A stretch of 64,000 bases of DNA from Pseudomonas paraversuta (lineage in GTDB: Bacteria > Pseudomonadota > Gammaproteobacteria > Pseudomonadales > Pseudomonadaceae). Below are positions 8,471 through 18,565 of the stretch, piece by piece; positions within the stretch are counted from its first letter, which is position 1, and every line of letters starts with the position of its first letter. The notes under the pieces were generated by a model. That model was not told where the DNA came from. It made no database searches and worked only from the letters and a program-made list of their open reading frames with translations. The stretch spans positions 597,506-661,505 of the forward strand of contig NZ_CAJFCL010000002.1 in assembly GCF_904063065.1 (NCBI RefSeq). Reading direction: 5' to 3'. A program made the translations under genes and the position numbers.

Positions 8471-9406
8471 ATGACTCGTCTCGCCCGAGCTACAGACCCT
8501 TCATACGAATTGATGGATGACCATAATGGCCTGTCGATCATTTATCGCCAGCATGGCTTCCCTTGCCCGCTGGTACGCTGGCATTTCCACAAGGAATACG
8601 AGCTGCACCTGATTGTGGCCAGCAGCGGCAAAGTGTTCGTAGGCGACTATATCGGTAACTTCTACCCCGAGACGCTGTTCCTCACCGGCCCCAACCTGCC
8701 CCACAACTGGATCAGCCAGGTGGCCGCAGATGAAGTGGTGCCCAAGCGCGACATGCTGGTCAATTTTACCGATGAGCTGCTGGGCAGCGCCGCCTCGGTG
8801 TTTACCGAGCTCAAAGGTCTCACGCCGATGCTGGAGCGGGCCCAGTACGGCATCGAGTTTCACTGCAAGCCCACCATCCGCAAAGCCATGGCCTTGATGC
8901 AGACCATTGCCAATGCCACCGGAGTGACCCGCCTAGGGCACTTTCTGATCCTGATGGAGCTGCTGGCCGACTGCGACAACTATCAACTGCTGTCCGGCGT
9001 CACCTCAGGCAACCTGGCCGACGAGCACACCATAGAGCGGACCAACCGCGCTGTGGATTACATCTTCAGTCACTATGCCCGGGAGCTGACCCTCGAAGAA
9101 GTCGCCGACTACATGGGCATGAAACCTACCTACTTTTCCCGGGTATTCAAGCAAGCCACGGGGCGCTGCTTTATCGAATTCGTCAATCGCCTGCGCATCA
9201 GCAAGTCCTGCGAATTACTCGCCGATGGCCGCAAAGCGGTAACGGACGTGTGCTTCGAGTCGGGTTTCAGCAATATTTCCAACTTCAACCGGCGCTTTCA
9301 GCAACTTAAAGGCATGACCCCGTCACACTACCGCCGTCTGGCCGTACAGCGTTTGACCGAGCAAAACCTGCCGGTGCTGAGCGAACGTCTGCGCAGTGCA
9401 AAATAG
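8471..9406 (+). CDS. mtlR: AraC-family activator of the mannitol operon, MtlR-like
   Basis: A 311-aa regulator with an N-terminal cupin-like sugar-sensing domain (PLVRWHFHKEYELHLI with paired His near residues 45-55) and a C-terminal double helix-turn-helix (EEVADYMGMKPTYFSRVFKQ onward, then ESGFSNISNFNRRFQ). It sits directly upstream of mtlE on the same strand, matching the known P. fluorescens mtlR-mtlEFGKDYZ arrangement in which MtlR activates the operon on mannitol, sorbitol or arabitol. Start is uncertain: ATG 8471 fits the beginning of the conserved region, while an in-frame ATG at 8432 would add 13 residues, and neither has a strong Shine-Dalgarno. The family call is certain; the mtlR name rests on context. 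Confidence 0.9.
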   Translation: MTRLARATDPSYELMDDHNGLSIIYRQHGFPCPLVRWHFHKEYELHLIVASSGKVFVGDYIGNFYPETLFLTGPNLPHNWISQVAADEVVPKRDMLVNFTDELLGSAASVFTELKGLTPMLERAQYGIEFHCKPTIRKAMALMQTIANATGVTRLGHFLILMELLADCDNYQLLSGVTSGNLADEHTIERTNRAVDYIFSHYARELTLEEVADYMGMKPTYFSRVFKQATGRCFIEFVNRLRISKSCELLADGRKAVTDVCFESGFSNISNFNRRFQQLKGMTPSHYRRLAVQRLTEQNLPVLSERLRSAK

Positions 9407-9546
9407 TATCGGTTGCAGTGCTACCAGTGATTTGTCACGCCGGTGATTGAGGGCTGTAATCGGCCCTATGCGCTCGTGTCAGCGGGCAGCCATAAAAACA
9501 ATAACCGTCCTTCAAGGCCGCCTTGGCCGAAGAAGTGGAGTGCTCA
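9407..9546 (+). promoter_or_regulatory. mtlR-mtlE intergenic region, presumed mtl promoter
   Basis: The 140-bp gap between the activator and the first transport gene is where the MtlR-dependent promoter is expected. It includes TTGTCACGCCGGTGATTG near 9431-9448. GGAG at 9537-9540 serves as the ribosome binding site of mtlE. No unambiguous -35/-10 pair or MtlR repeat was fixed by eye. Confidence 0.4.
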
Positions 9547-10857
9547 ATGAATATTCCTGTCAAAGCGTTATGTGTAGCCATGTGCATGACCCTCAGCGGT
9601 ATCAGCCTGGGCGCACAAACGCTGACCATTGCGACGGTCAACAACAGCGACATGATCCGCATGCAGAAGCTCGCCAAGACCTTCGAGAGCGAACACCCGG
9701 ATATCAAGCTGAACTGGGTGGTGCTGGAAGAAAACGTACTGCGCCAACGCCTCACCACAGACATTGCCACCCAGGGCGGCCAATTCGATGTACTGACCAT
9801 CGGCATGTACGAAGCTGCACTCTGGGGAGCCAAGGGCTGGCTGGAACCGATGAACGAGCTGCCTGCGTCCTACGCCATTGAAGATGTATTTCCCTCGGTA
9901 CGCGATGGCTTGTCAGTCAAGGGCACGCTTTACGCCCTGCCGTTTTATGCCGAAAGCTCGATGACCTACTACCGCACCGACCTGTTCAAGGAAGCCGGGC
10001 TGACCATGCCCGAGCACCCGACCTGGGAGCAGATTGCAGAATTCGCCAAAACCCTGAACAAACCCGAAAAAGAGCAATACGGGATTTGCCTGCGGGGCAA
10101 AGCGGGCTGGGGTGAAAACATGGCGCTGATCAGCACGGTCGCCAATGCCTACGGCGCGCGCTGGTTCGATGAGAAGTGGCAGCCTGAATTTACCGGCCCC
10201 GAGTGGAAGAACGCCCTCAACTTTTACGTCAACACCATGAAAGCCTCGGGCCCTCCGGGTGCCACCAGCAACGGCTTCAACGAAAACCTGGCGCTGTTCA
10301 ACAGCGGCAAATGCGCGATCTGGGTCGATGCCAGCGTCGCCGGTTCATTCGTTACCGACCCGACCCAGAGCAAAGTGGCCGACAAGGTCGGTTTCACCTT
10401 CGCCCCCCATGCAGTGACCGACAAAGGCAGCGCCTGGTTGTATTCCTGGGCGCTGGCCATCCCCACTACCTCCAAGGCCAAGGACGCCGCCAAAACCTTC
10501 AGCACCTGGGCCACGTCCAGGGAGTACGGGGCACTGGTGGCCGAGAAAGACGGCATTGCCAATGTGCCGCCGGGCACCCGCGCCTCGACCTACAGTGACG
10601 CCTACCTCAAGGCTGCACCCTTTGCCAAGGTGACCCTGGAATCGCTCAAGGCCGCCAAGCCCAATGACCCTACCCTCAAACCTGTGCCTTACGTCGGCAT
10701 ACAGCTGGTCACCATCCCGGAGTTCCAGGCCGTGGGTACCCAGGTCGGCAAGTTGTTCTCCGCCGCGCTGATTGGCCAGATGACGGTTGACCAGGCCCTG
10801 GCCGCAGCACAACAGACCACCGAGCGCGAAATGAAACGCGCGGGTTACCCAAAATAA
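9547..10857 (+). CDS. mtlE: Polyol ABC transporter, periplasmic substrate-binding protein MtlE
   Basis: A 436-aa secreted solute-binding protein of the sorbitol/mannitol (MalE-like, family 1) group. Seen: a signal peptide of about 24 residues (MNIPVKALCVAMCMTLSGIS, cleavage near GAQ-TL). The mature protein contains the family's features, such as IATQGGQFDVLTIGMYE and LPFYAESSMTYYRTDLFKEA and a WVDASVAGSF region. The start ATG 9547 follows GGAG by 6 bp; a TTG 24 bp upstream is rejected because it would precede the signal peptide. It is the first gene of the transport set mtlEFGK and should capture mannitol, sorbitol and arabitol. The 130-bp gap to mtlF holds a REP pair that may set the ratio of binding protein to membrane components. 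Confidence 0.94.
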   Translation: MNIPVKALCVAMCMTLSGISLGAQTLTIATVNNSDMIRMQKLAKTFESEHPDIKLNWVVLEENVLRQRLTTDIATQGGQFDVLTIGMYEAALWGAKGWLEPMNELPASYAIEDVFPSVRDGLSVKGTLYALPFYAESSMTYYRTDLFKEAGLTMPEHPTWEQIAEFAKTLNKPEKEQYGICLRGKAGWGENMALISTVANAYGARWFDEKWQPEFTGPEWKNALNFYVNTMKASGPPGATSNGFNENLALFNSGKCAIWVDASVAGSFVTDPTQSKVADKVGFTFAPHAVTDKGSAWLYSWALAIPTTSKAKDAAKTFSTWATSREYGALVAEKDGIANVPPGTRASTYSDAYLKAAPFAKVTLESLKAAKPNDPTLKPVPYVGIQLVTIPEFQAVGTQVGKLFSAALIGQMTVDQALAAAQQTTEREMKRAGYPK

Positions 10858-10879
10858 AAGCGGGATAGCCTCCCGAATT

Positions 10880-10967
10880 TGTGGGAGCTGGCTTGCCAGC
10901 GATGCTAACAACCCGATCTGATTTTCAGATTGAGTAGACGCCATCGCAGGCAAGCCAGCGCCCGCAA
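10880..10967. repeat. REP inverted pair between mtlE and mtlF
   Basis: TGTGGGAGCTGGCTTGCCAG and the facing GCAGGCAAGCCAGCGCCCGC flank a spacer that contains its own small palindrome (AATCAGATCGG-type arms near 10917). A REP hairpin after a highly expressed binding-protein gene commonly stabilises the upstream mRNA, as after malE of E. coli. That role is inferred here. Confidence 0.8.
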
Positions 10968-10987
10968 AAGCACAGGTGCCATTCACC

Positions 10988-11914
10988 ATGACCACTTCGA
11001 CTGTTACCCCGGCGATTGACGCCCCGTTGCCGGTGCGTAAATCACGGCTGTTCAACCCCGGCTGGTTCCTGGTCACGCCTTCGGTGGCGCTATTGCTGCT
11101 GTGGATGATCGTACCGCTGGGCATGACCCTGTACTTTTCGCTGATTCGCTACAACCTGCTGTACCCGGGCGAAAACCAGTTTGTAGGGCTGGAAAACTTC
11201 ACCTACTTCCTGACCGACTCGGGGTTCTTGCCCGGCGCCACCAATACCTTGCTGCTGGTGGGCAGTGTATTGCTGATCAGTGTGGTCCTCGGGGTGTTGA
11301 TCAGCGCCCTGCTGGAGGCCAGTGAGTTCATGGGCCGCGGCATCGTGCGGGTGTTGCTGATTTCGCCGTTTTTCATCATGCCCACCGTGGGCGCGCTGAT
11401 CTGGAAAAACCTGATCTTTCACCCGGTGTCCGGCGTGCTCGCCGCGGTCTGGAAATTGTTTGGCGCCCAGCCGGTTGACTGGCTGGCGCACTACCCGCTG
11501 CTGTCGATCATCATCATTGTGTCGTGGCAATGGCTGCCCTTCGCCATTCTGATCCTGATGACCGCCATGCAGTCCCTCGACCAGGATCAAAAAGAAGCCG
11601 CTCGCCTGGATGGCGCCGGCCCCATCGCGATTTTCTGGCACCTGACCCTGCCACACCTGGCGCGCCCCATCGCCGTGGTGGTGATGATCGAAACCATCTT
11701 TTTACTTTCGGTGTTTGCCGAAATCTTCACCACCACCAATGGCGGCCCCGGCTATGCGTCGACCAACCTGGCCTACCTGATCTACAACCAGGCGCTGGTG
11801 CAGTTCGATGTGGGCATGGCCTCGGCCGGTGGTCTTATCGCGGTCGTGATTGCCAACATCGCAGCCATCATCCTGGTGCGCATGCTGGGCAAAAACCTGA
11901 CTGACAAGCCGTGA
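10988..11914 (+). CDS. mtlF: Polyol ABC transporter permease MtlF
   Basis: A 308-aa inner-membrane permease of the MalF/UgpA type. About six transmembrane segments can be picked out, beginning with FLVTPSVALLLLWMIVPLGM. The cytoplasmic EAA loop is seen as EAARLDGAGPIAIFWHLTLP near residue 205, the contact site for the ATPase MtlK. Start ATG 10988 follows AGGTG; a GTG 12 bp upstream is less likely. The gene is followed by mtlG with a 10-bp gap. Confidence 0.94.
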   Translation: MTTSTVTPAIDAPLPVRKSRLFNPGWFLVTPSVALLLLWMIVPLGMTLYFSLIRYNLLYPGENQFVGLENFTYFLTDSGFLPGATNTLLLVGSVLLISVVLGVLISALLEASEFMGRGIVRVLLISPFFIMPTVGALIWKNLIFHPVSGVLAAVWKLFGAQPVDWLAHYPLLSIIIIVSWQWLPFAILILMTAMQSLDQDQKEAARLDGAGPIAIFWHLTLPHLARPIAVVVMIETIFLLSVFAEIFTTTNGGPGYASTNLAYLIYNQALVQFDVGMASAGGLIAVVIANIAAIILVRMLGKNLTDKP

Positions 11915-11924
11915 GGGCCAAGTG

Positions 11925-12755
11925 ATGACACTGCAACAATCGCGTCGCCTGCAAAGCCTGCTGCTGGGCACCCTGGCCTGGGCCATCGCCATCCTGATTT
12001 TCTTCCCGATCTTCTGGATGGTGCTTACCAGCTTCAAAACCGAGATCGACGCATTCGCCACGCCGCCGCAGTTCATTTTCACTCCGACCCTGGAGAACTA
12101 CCTGCACGTCGAAGAACGCAGCGGGTATTTCCACTTCGCCTGGAACTCGGTGGTGATCTCGTTCACCGCTACTGCCCTTAGCATGTTGATTGCCATCCCG
12201 GCCGCGTACTCCATGGCCTTTTACGAGACCAAACGGACCAAAGGCACGTTGCTGTGGATGCTCTCCACCAAAATGCTGCCGCCGGTGGGGGTGCTGATGC
12301 CGATTTACCTGCTGGCCAAATCCTTCGGCCTGCTGGACACCCGGACCGCGCTGATCATCATCTACACCCTGATCAATCTGCCGATCGTGGTCTGGATGAT
12401 TTACACCTACTTCAAGGACATCCCCAAGGACATCCTGGAAGCGGCCCGCCTTGATGGCGCCACTCTGTGGCAGGAAATGCTTCGCGTACTGCTGCCCATC
12501 AGCAAGGGCGGGCTGGCCTCGACCCTGCTGCTGTCGCTGATTCTGTGCTGGAACGAGGCCTTCTGGTCACTCAACCTGACGTCATCCAGCGCCGCGCCAC
12601 TGACCGCGCTGATCGCTTCCTACTCCAGCCCCGAAGGCTTGTTCTGGGCCAAATTGTCTGCCGTTTCGACCCTGGCCTGTGCCCCTATCCTGATTTTTGG
12701 CTGGATCAGCCAGAAACAGCTGGTTCGCGGCTTGTCCTTTGGCGCAGTCAAATAA
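11925..12755 (+). CDS. mtlG: Polyol ABC transporter permease MtlG
   Basis: A 276-aa permease of the MalG/UgpE type with about six membrane segments (for example LAWAIAILIFFPIFWMVLTS) and an EAA loop EAARLDGATLWQEMLRVLLP near residue 170. It pairs with MtlF to form the membrane channel. The GTG at 11922 and ATG at 11925 are adjacent; ATG is chosen because GAGGG at 11913-11917 is then 7 bp away. The Shine-Dalgarno overlaps the mtlF stop, which suggests coupling. Confidence 0.94.
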   Translation: MTLQQSRRLQSLLLGTLAWAIAILIFFPIFWMVLTSFKTEIDAFATPPQFIFTPTLENYLHVEERSGYFHFAWNSVVISFTATALSMLIAIPAAYSMAFYETKRTKGTLLWMLSTKMLPPVGVLMPIYLLAKSFGLLDTRTALIIIYTLINLPIVVWMIYTYFKDIPKDILEAARLDGATLWQEMLRVLLPISKGGLASTLLLSLILCWNEAFWSLNLTSSSAAPLTALIASYSSPEGLFWAKLSAVSTLACAPILIFGWISQKQLVRGLSFGAVK

Positions 12756-12777
12756 AAATCACCTTTGGAGGCCCATC

Positions 12778-13881
<1,104 letters not shown>

Positions 13882-13901
13882 CGTTTTTTGAGATCGCACC
13901 C

Positions 13902-15377
13902 ATGAAACTCAATCGCCGCAACCTCGATAACCTGACCAGTAAAGTTGAAAAGCCAGCTTACCTCGCGAGCGACAGACGGCACGGCATAGCCCATATCGGG
14001 GTCGGTGGATTTCACCGCGCGCACCAGGCCTTTTATACCGATGCGCTGATGAATCAGGGCCGCGACCTGGACTGGAGCATCTGCGGCATCGGCCTGCGGG
14101 CCGAAGACCGCAAAATGCGCGATGACCTGGCCGGGCAGGACTATCTCTACACCCTGTTCGAACTGGGCGACAGCGACGACACCCAAAGCCGCATCATCGG
14201 CTCCATCAGTGACATGCTGCTGGCCGAAGACAGTATCGAGGCGGTGCTCGACAAGCTCGCGAGCCCGGACATCCGGATTGTCTCGCTGACCATTACCGAA
14301 GGCGGTTATTGCATCGACGACAGCAGCGGCGAATTCATGGCCACCCTGCCCCGGATTCAGCGGGATCTGGCCCACCCGAAACAACCGCGAACCGTATTTG
14401 GCGTGCTGTTTGCCGCCCTGGCCCGACGCCGGGCAGCGGGTACGGACGCCTTTACCCTAATGTCTTGCGATAACCTGCCCCACAACGGCGGCGTGGCGCG
14501 CAAAGCCCTGCTGGCCTATGCAGCCCTGAGCGATGCCGACCTGCATGACTGGATCGCGACCCATGTCAGCTTTCCCAACGCCATGGTTGACCGCATCACC
14601 CCCATGACCAGCAACGCCCATCGCCTGCAACTGCACGATCAACTGGGCATCGACGACGCCTGGCCGGTGGTCTGCGAGCCGTTTATCCAGTGGGTACTTG
14701 AAGACAAGTTCAGCACTGGCCGCCCGGCCTGGGAAACCGTTGGCGTGCAAATGACCGATGACGTCACGCCCTACGAAGAGATGAAAATCAAACTGCTCAA
14801 TGGCAGTCACCTGGCGCTGACCTACCTGGGGTTTCTCAAGGGCTATCGTTTCGTCCACGAGACCATGAATGACCCGCTGTTCGTGGCCTATATGCGTGCC
14901 TACATGGACCTGGACGTGACTCCGCAACTGGCGCCGGTGCCCGGGATTGACCTCACGGCGTACAAAGACACCCTGGTGCAACGGTTCTCCAACCAGGCCA
15001 TCGCCGACCAGCTGGAGCGCGTGTGCTCCGATGGTTCGTCAAAATTCCCCAAATTCACCGTACCGACCATTAACCGCTTGATTGCCGATGGTCGCGAGCT
15101 CAAGCGTGCGGCGCTGGTGGTGGCGGCCTGGGCCCTGTATCTCAAGGGGGTTGACGAGAATGGCCAGACCTATGCCATACCCGACCCCAGGGCTGACTAT
15201 TGTCAGGCGCTGGTCAAGGATGACCCGCTGATCGTGCAGCGCTTGCTGGGCGCAGAGGAAATATTTGGCGGAGCCATTGCCCAGTCTGCCGAGTTTGTAG
15301 CGGCGTTTGAGTGGTGCCTCAACAGTTTGCGAGAGGTGGGGGTAACCGCCACTCTGGAACAGCTGGTACAGCTCTGA
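13902..15377 (+). CDS. mtlD: Mannitol 2-dehydrogenase MtlD
   Basis: A 491-aa NAD-dependent polyol dehydrogenase of the long-chain mannitol dehydrogenase family (EC 1.1.1.67). It oxidises D-mannitol to D-fructose and also D-arabitol to D-xylulose and D-glucitol to fructose. Seen: the N-terminal nucleotide-binding region HIGVGGFHRAHQAFYTDAL, the family signature around KIKLLNGSHLALTYLG near residue 295 (Lys and His active site), and CDNLPHNG. The length matches the P. fluorescens enzyme. Start ATG 13902 lies 20 bp after mtlK. Products feed the two kinases downstream. Confidence 0.95.
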   Translation: MKLNRRNLDNLTSKVEKPAYLASDRRHGIAHIGVGGFHRAHQAFYTDALMNQGRDLDWSICGIGLRAEDRKMRDDLAGQDYLYTLFELGDSDDTQSRIIGSISDMLLAEDSIEAVLDKLASPDIRIVSLTITEGGYCIDDSSGEFMATLPRIQRDLAHPKQPRTVFGVLFAALARRRAAGTDAFTLMSCDNLPHNGGVARKALLAYAALSDADLHDWIATHVSFPNAMVDRITPMTSNAHRLQLHDQLGIDDAWPVVCEPFIQWVLEDKFSTGRPAWETVGVQMTDDVTPYEEMKIKLLNGSHLALTYLGFLKGYRFVHETMNDPLFVAYMRAYMDLDVTPQLAPVPGIDLTAYKDTLVQRFSNQAIADQLERVCSDGSSKFPKFTVPTINRLIADGRELKRAALVVAAWALYLKGVDENGQTYAIPDPRADYCQALVKDDPLIVQRLLGAEEIFGGAIAQSAEFVAAFEWCLNSLREVGVTATLEQLVQL

Positions 15378-15407
15378 ACTGTGCTGCCGCAATGCCGTGC
15401 TGCCCCT

Positions 15408-15508
15408 GCAGGAGCGAGCTTGTCTCGCGATGATTGTTATCGATAACGCGTTTTTACAAGTTGAACACGACGCTCTCGAGGCCATCGCGAGACAAGCTCG
15501 CTCCTACA
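15408..15508. repeat. REP inverted pair between mtlD and mtlY
   Basis: TGCAGGAGCGAGCTTGTCTC faces GAGACAAGCTCGCTCCTACA across a spacer of about 60 bp that contains a further short palindrome, TTATCGATAA. The stem is nearly perfect, so a hairpin in the operon mRNA is likely. Confidence 0.85.
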
Positions 15509-15572
15509 ATTGAGATAGCAGTGGTTTTAGGGTTTGCGGTATTTCTCCGGATTCTGATTAGGTCAACGCCCC

Positions 15573-17054
15573 ATGAATCACTTATTTCTCGGTATCGATT
15601 GCGGCACCCAGGGTACCAAGGCACTGATCCTGGACAGCCAGAGCGGTCAGGTTCTGGGTCAGGGCTCGGCGCCGCACACGCTGATTCAGGGTGAGCACGG
15701 TCGCCGCGAGCAGGATACCGGCCAATGGTTGCAGGCCCTGACGACAGCCACGCAACAGGCGCTGGCGGCCGCCGGAGTCAGTGGTCAGCAAATCCGTGGT
15801 ATCGGGGTCAGCGGTCAGCAGCACGGGCTGGTGCTGCTGGATGAACATGGCACTGTGCTGCGCCCGGCCAAACTCTGGTGCGACACCGAGTCCACCCCTG
15901 AAAACCGCCAACTGCTCGAGTGGCTGGGCGGTGAGGCCGGCTCACTGCAACGCCTGGGGCTGGTAATAGCTCCCGGCTATACGGTGTCCAAGCTGCTCTG
16001 GACCCGCCACCACCATCGGCAAGTGTTTGAGCGCATCGCCCATATCCTGTTGCCCCATGACTATCTGAATTTCTGGCTGACCGGCCGTTACTGCAGTGAA
16101 TACGGCGATGCCTCCGGCACCGGTTATTTCAACGTGCGCACCCGGCAGTGGGACCTCGACATCCTGCGTTATATCGACCCCGAGGGGCGCCTGGAACGAG
16201 CATTGCCCGAGCTGATCGAATCCCGTGCCGCTGCAGGCACGCTGCGGCCTGAAATTGCCCGCTTGCTGGACCTCAACCCCGAGGCAGTGGTCTGCAGCGG
16301 CGGCGGCGACAATATGCTGGGGGCCATAGGCACCGGCAATATCAAACCCGGGATCATCACCATGAGCCTCGGCTCATCCGGCACCGTCTACGCCTTTGAC
16401 CCGCAGCCCCAGGCCAGCCCGGAGCCAGCGGTTGCCAATTTTTGCTCGTCCAGTGGTGGCTGGCTGCCGCTGATTTGCACCCTCAACCTGACCAATGTCA
16501 CCAGCGCCATACGCGAACTGTTTGGCCTGTCCCTGGAAGCATTCAATCAATTGGCCGGCCAGGCACCGATAGGCGCCGAAGGCGTCAGCCTGCTGCCGTT
16601 TCTCAACGGTGAACGGGTGCCCGCCCTACCCGACGCCACCGGCAGTTTCCACGGCCTGACCCTGACCAATCTGAACCAGGCCAATTTTTGCCGGGCAGCA
16701 ATCGAGGGCACCACCTTCGGTTTGCGTTATGGTCTTGACCTGCTGCGCCGCAACGGCTTGCAAAGCCACACCATCCTGCTGGTCGGCGGTGGCTCGAAAA
16801 GCCCGCTGTGGCGTCAGATCGTGGCCGATATCATGGACACCCGGGTCATCTGTGCCGAACAAAGTGAAGCCGCGGCACTGGGCGCAGCCATTCAGGCGGC
16901 ATGGTGTACAGGTGCCGACAGCCTTGAGCAACTGTGCCAACGCTGCGTGCGCCTTGACCACGCCAGCGAAACCAGGCCCGACGCCAAAAACTTCGCGGCC
17001 TATGAACAATCCTATGTGCGCTACCGTCTACAGGTCGCGGCCTTATCCGAGTGA
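15573..17054 (+). CDS. mtlY: Xylulokinase MtlY (XylB family)
   Basis: A 493-aa FGGY-family carbohydrate kinase that phosphorylates D-xylulose, produced from arabitol by MtlD, to xylulose 5-phosphate. Seen: phosphate-1 loop FLGIDCGTQGTKALILD at residues 4-20, ISGQQHGLVLLD-like region near residue 80, the catalytic Asp in SEYGDASGTGYF near residue 178, and the C-terminal LVGGGSKSPLWRQIVADI followed by EAAALGAAIQAA, the FGGY adenosine motif. Start ATG 15573. It nearly abuts mtlZ. Confidence 0.94.
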   Translation: MNHLFLGIDCGTQGTKALILDSQSGQVLGQGSAPHTLIQGEHGRREQDTGQWLQALTTATQQALAAAGVSGQQIRGIGVSGQQHGLVLLDEHGTVLRPAKLWCDTESTPENRQLLEWLGGEAGSLQRLGLVIAPGYTVSKLLWTRHHHRQVFERIAHILLPHDYLNFWLTGRYCSEYGDASGTGYFNVRTRQWDLDILRYIDPEGRLERALPELIESRAAAGTLRPEIARLLDLNPEAVVCSGGGDNMLGAIGTGNIKPGIITMSLGSSGTVYAFDPQPQASPEPAVANFCSSSGGWLPLICTLNLTNVTSAIRELFGLSLEAFNQLAGQAPIGAEGVSLLPFLNGERVPALPDATGSFHGLTLTNLNQANFCRAAIEGTTFGLRYGLDLLRRNGLQSHTILLVGGGSKSPLWRQIVADIMDTRVICAEQSEAAALGAAIQAAWCTGADSLEQLCQRCVRLDHASETRPDAKNFAAYEQSYVRYRLQVAALSE

Positions 17055-17059
17055 ATGCT

Positions 17060-17994
17060 ATGTATCTGGTGTGTGGTGAAGCGCTGTTTGATTTTTTGCC
17101 CAGGCAGACAGCAGCCAACAGGCGGGCAAAGTGGACTTCAAGGCGCTTGCCGGAGGTTCGCCGTTCAACGTCGCCGTGGGCCTGCGACGCCTGGGCGTCG
17201 AAGCCGGCATGTTTGCCGGGTTGTCCACCGATTACCTTGGCCGTCGGTTAAAGCAGGTACTGACCGAGGAAGGCGTCAGCCAGGCGTTTTTACTGGATAT
17301 GGAGGCTCCCACCACCCTGGCCATGGTCGCGCTGGACGCCAAGGGTTCGCCCGCCTACAGCTTTCGCGGCGAAGGCTGCGCCGACCGGCAACTGCAACTC
17401 CATCATCTGCCGCAGCTAAGCACGCAGATACGGGGTATCCATGTCGGGTCGTTCTCTCTGGTGGTGCAACCCGTTGCCGACACCCTGCTGGCACTGGTCA
17501 GGCGCGAAAGCGGACGGCGCCTGATCAGCCTCGACCCGAACGTGCGACTCAACCCGGAGCCGGATATAGAGATCTGGCGTCAGCGGATCAAGCAACTGAT
17601 CCCCTATGCCGACCTGATCAAAGTCAGCGATGAAGATCTCGAACTGCTGTACCCGGGGCAAGACCCGCAACAGATAGCCCGGTCATGGCTGGGCCAGCGC
17701 TGCCAACTGGTGTTTTTGACCCGTGGCGGCCAGGGCGCCAGCGTATTCAGCGAGCATGGCCATCAGAGGGTTGCGGCCAGTGCAGTAAAGGTTGCCGACA
17801 CCGTGGGTGCGGGCGATACCTTTCAGGCGGCAGTGATTGCCTGGCTGACCGAGCATGGACTGGACTCGATTGAAGGTTTGCAACAGTTGAGCAAAAACCA
17901 GATCGGCGCCCTGCTGGACTTCGCCAGCCGCGCGGCGGCGCTGACCTGCAGCAAAACCGGGCCGGACCTGCCCTACCGCCACCAGCTGGACTGA
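17060..17994 (+). pseudogene. mtlZ: Fructokinase MtlZ (PfkB family) with an apparent frameshift near codon 13
   Basis: Two frames together encode one fructokinase. From ATG 17060 the first frame reads MYLVCGEALFDF. The second frame, open from about 17095 to the stop at 17994, continues AQADSSQQAGKVDFKALAGG, then SPFNVAVGLRRLGVEAG. The switch is at six T residues (17092-17097). A seventh T would give an uninterrupted protein of about 311 aa, the usual PfkB fructokinase length. Catalytic and ATP-binding motif DTVGAGDTFQAAVIAWL is intact near the C-terminus. Role: phosphorylation of fructose made by MtlD. Explanations are a real inactivating deletion, a sequencing or assembly error in a homopolymer, or slippage on the T run that restores the frame. 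A GTG at 17131 could start a version lacking about 24 N-terminal residues, including the conserved GE start. Confidence 0.85.
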
Positions 17995-18547
17995 TAACAC
18001 CCCGGCTTTGTAGGAGCGAGCTTGTCTCGCGAGCTCTTCGCGGTTTGGTTGAAAAGCTCGCGAGCAAGCTCGCTCCTACAGGTTGGGGGAGATCGGCGCC
18101 CTGCAGCAAAACCGGGCCGGACCTGCCCTATCGCCACCAGCTGGACTGATCACACCCCGGCTCTGTAGGAGCGAGCTTGTCTCGCGAGCTCTTCGCGGTT
18201 TGGTTGAAAAGCTCGCGAGCAAGCTCGCTCCTACAGGTTGGGGGAGATCGGCGCCCTGCAGCAAAACTGGGCCGGACCTGCCCTACCGCCACCAGCTGGA
18301 CTGATAACACCCCGACCTCTGTAGGAGCGAGCTTGTCTCGCGAGCTCTTCGCGGTTTGGTTGAAAAGCTCGCGAGCAAGCTCGCTCCTACAGGTTGGGGG
18401 AGATCGGCGCCCTGCAGCAAAACCGGGCCGGACCTGCCCTACCTCCACCAGCTGGACTTATCACACCCCGGCCTCTGTAGGAGCGAGCTTGTCTCGCGAG
18501 CTCTTCGCGGTTTGGTTGAAAAGCTCGCGAGCAAGCTCGCTCCTACA
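17948..18547 (+). repeat. Tandem repeat of the mtlZ 3' end plus a REP pair, about 155-bp unit
   Basis: The bases GCAGCAAAACCGGGCCGGAC (or one-base variants) recur at 17948, 18103, 18258 and 18414. The first is the real end of mtlZ and the rest lie downstream. Each unit continues through the mtlZ terminal codons and a 72-bp REP hairpin (18009-18080, 18164-18235, 18320-18391, 18476-18547; TGTAGGAGCGAGCTTGTCTC facing GAGCAAGCTCGCTCCTACA). It then carries GATCGGCGCCCTG, which in the gene lies 35 bp further from the repeat start. The copied gene segment has therefore lost 35 bp between two CCTG direct repeats. The array ends 19 bp before the stop of the convergent porin gene. Confidence 0.93.
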
Positions 18548-18565
18548 GGGTTTAGGGGCGTGGTA

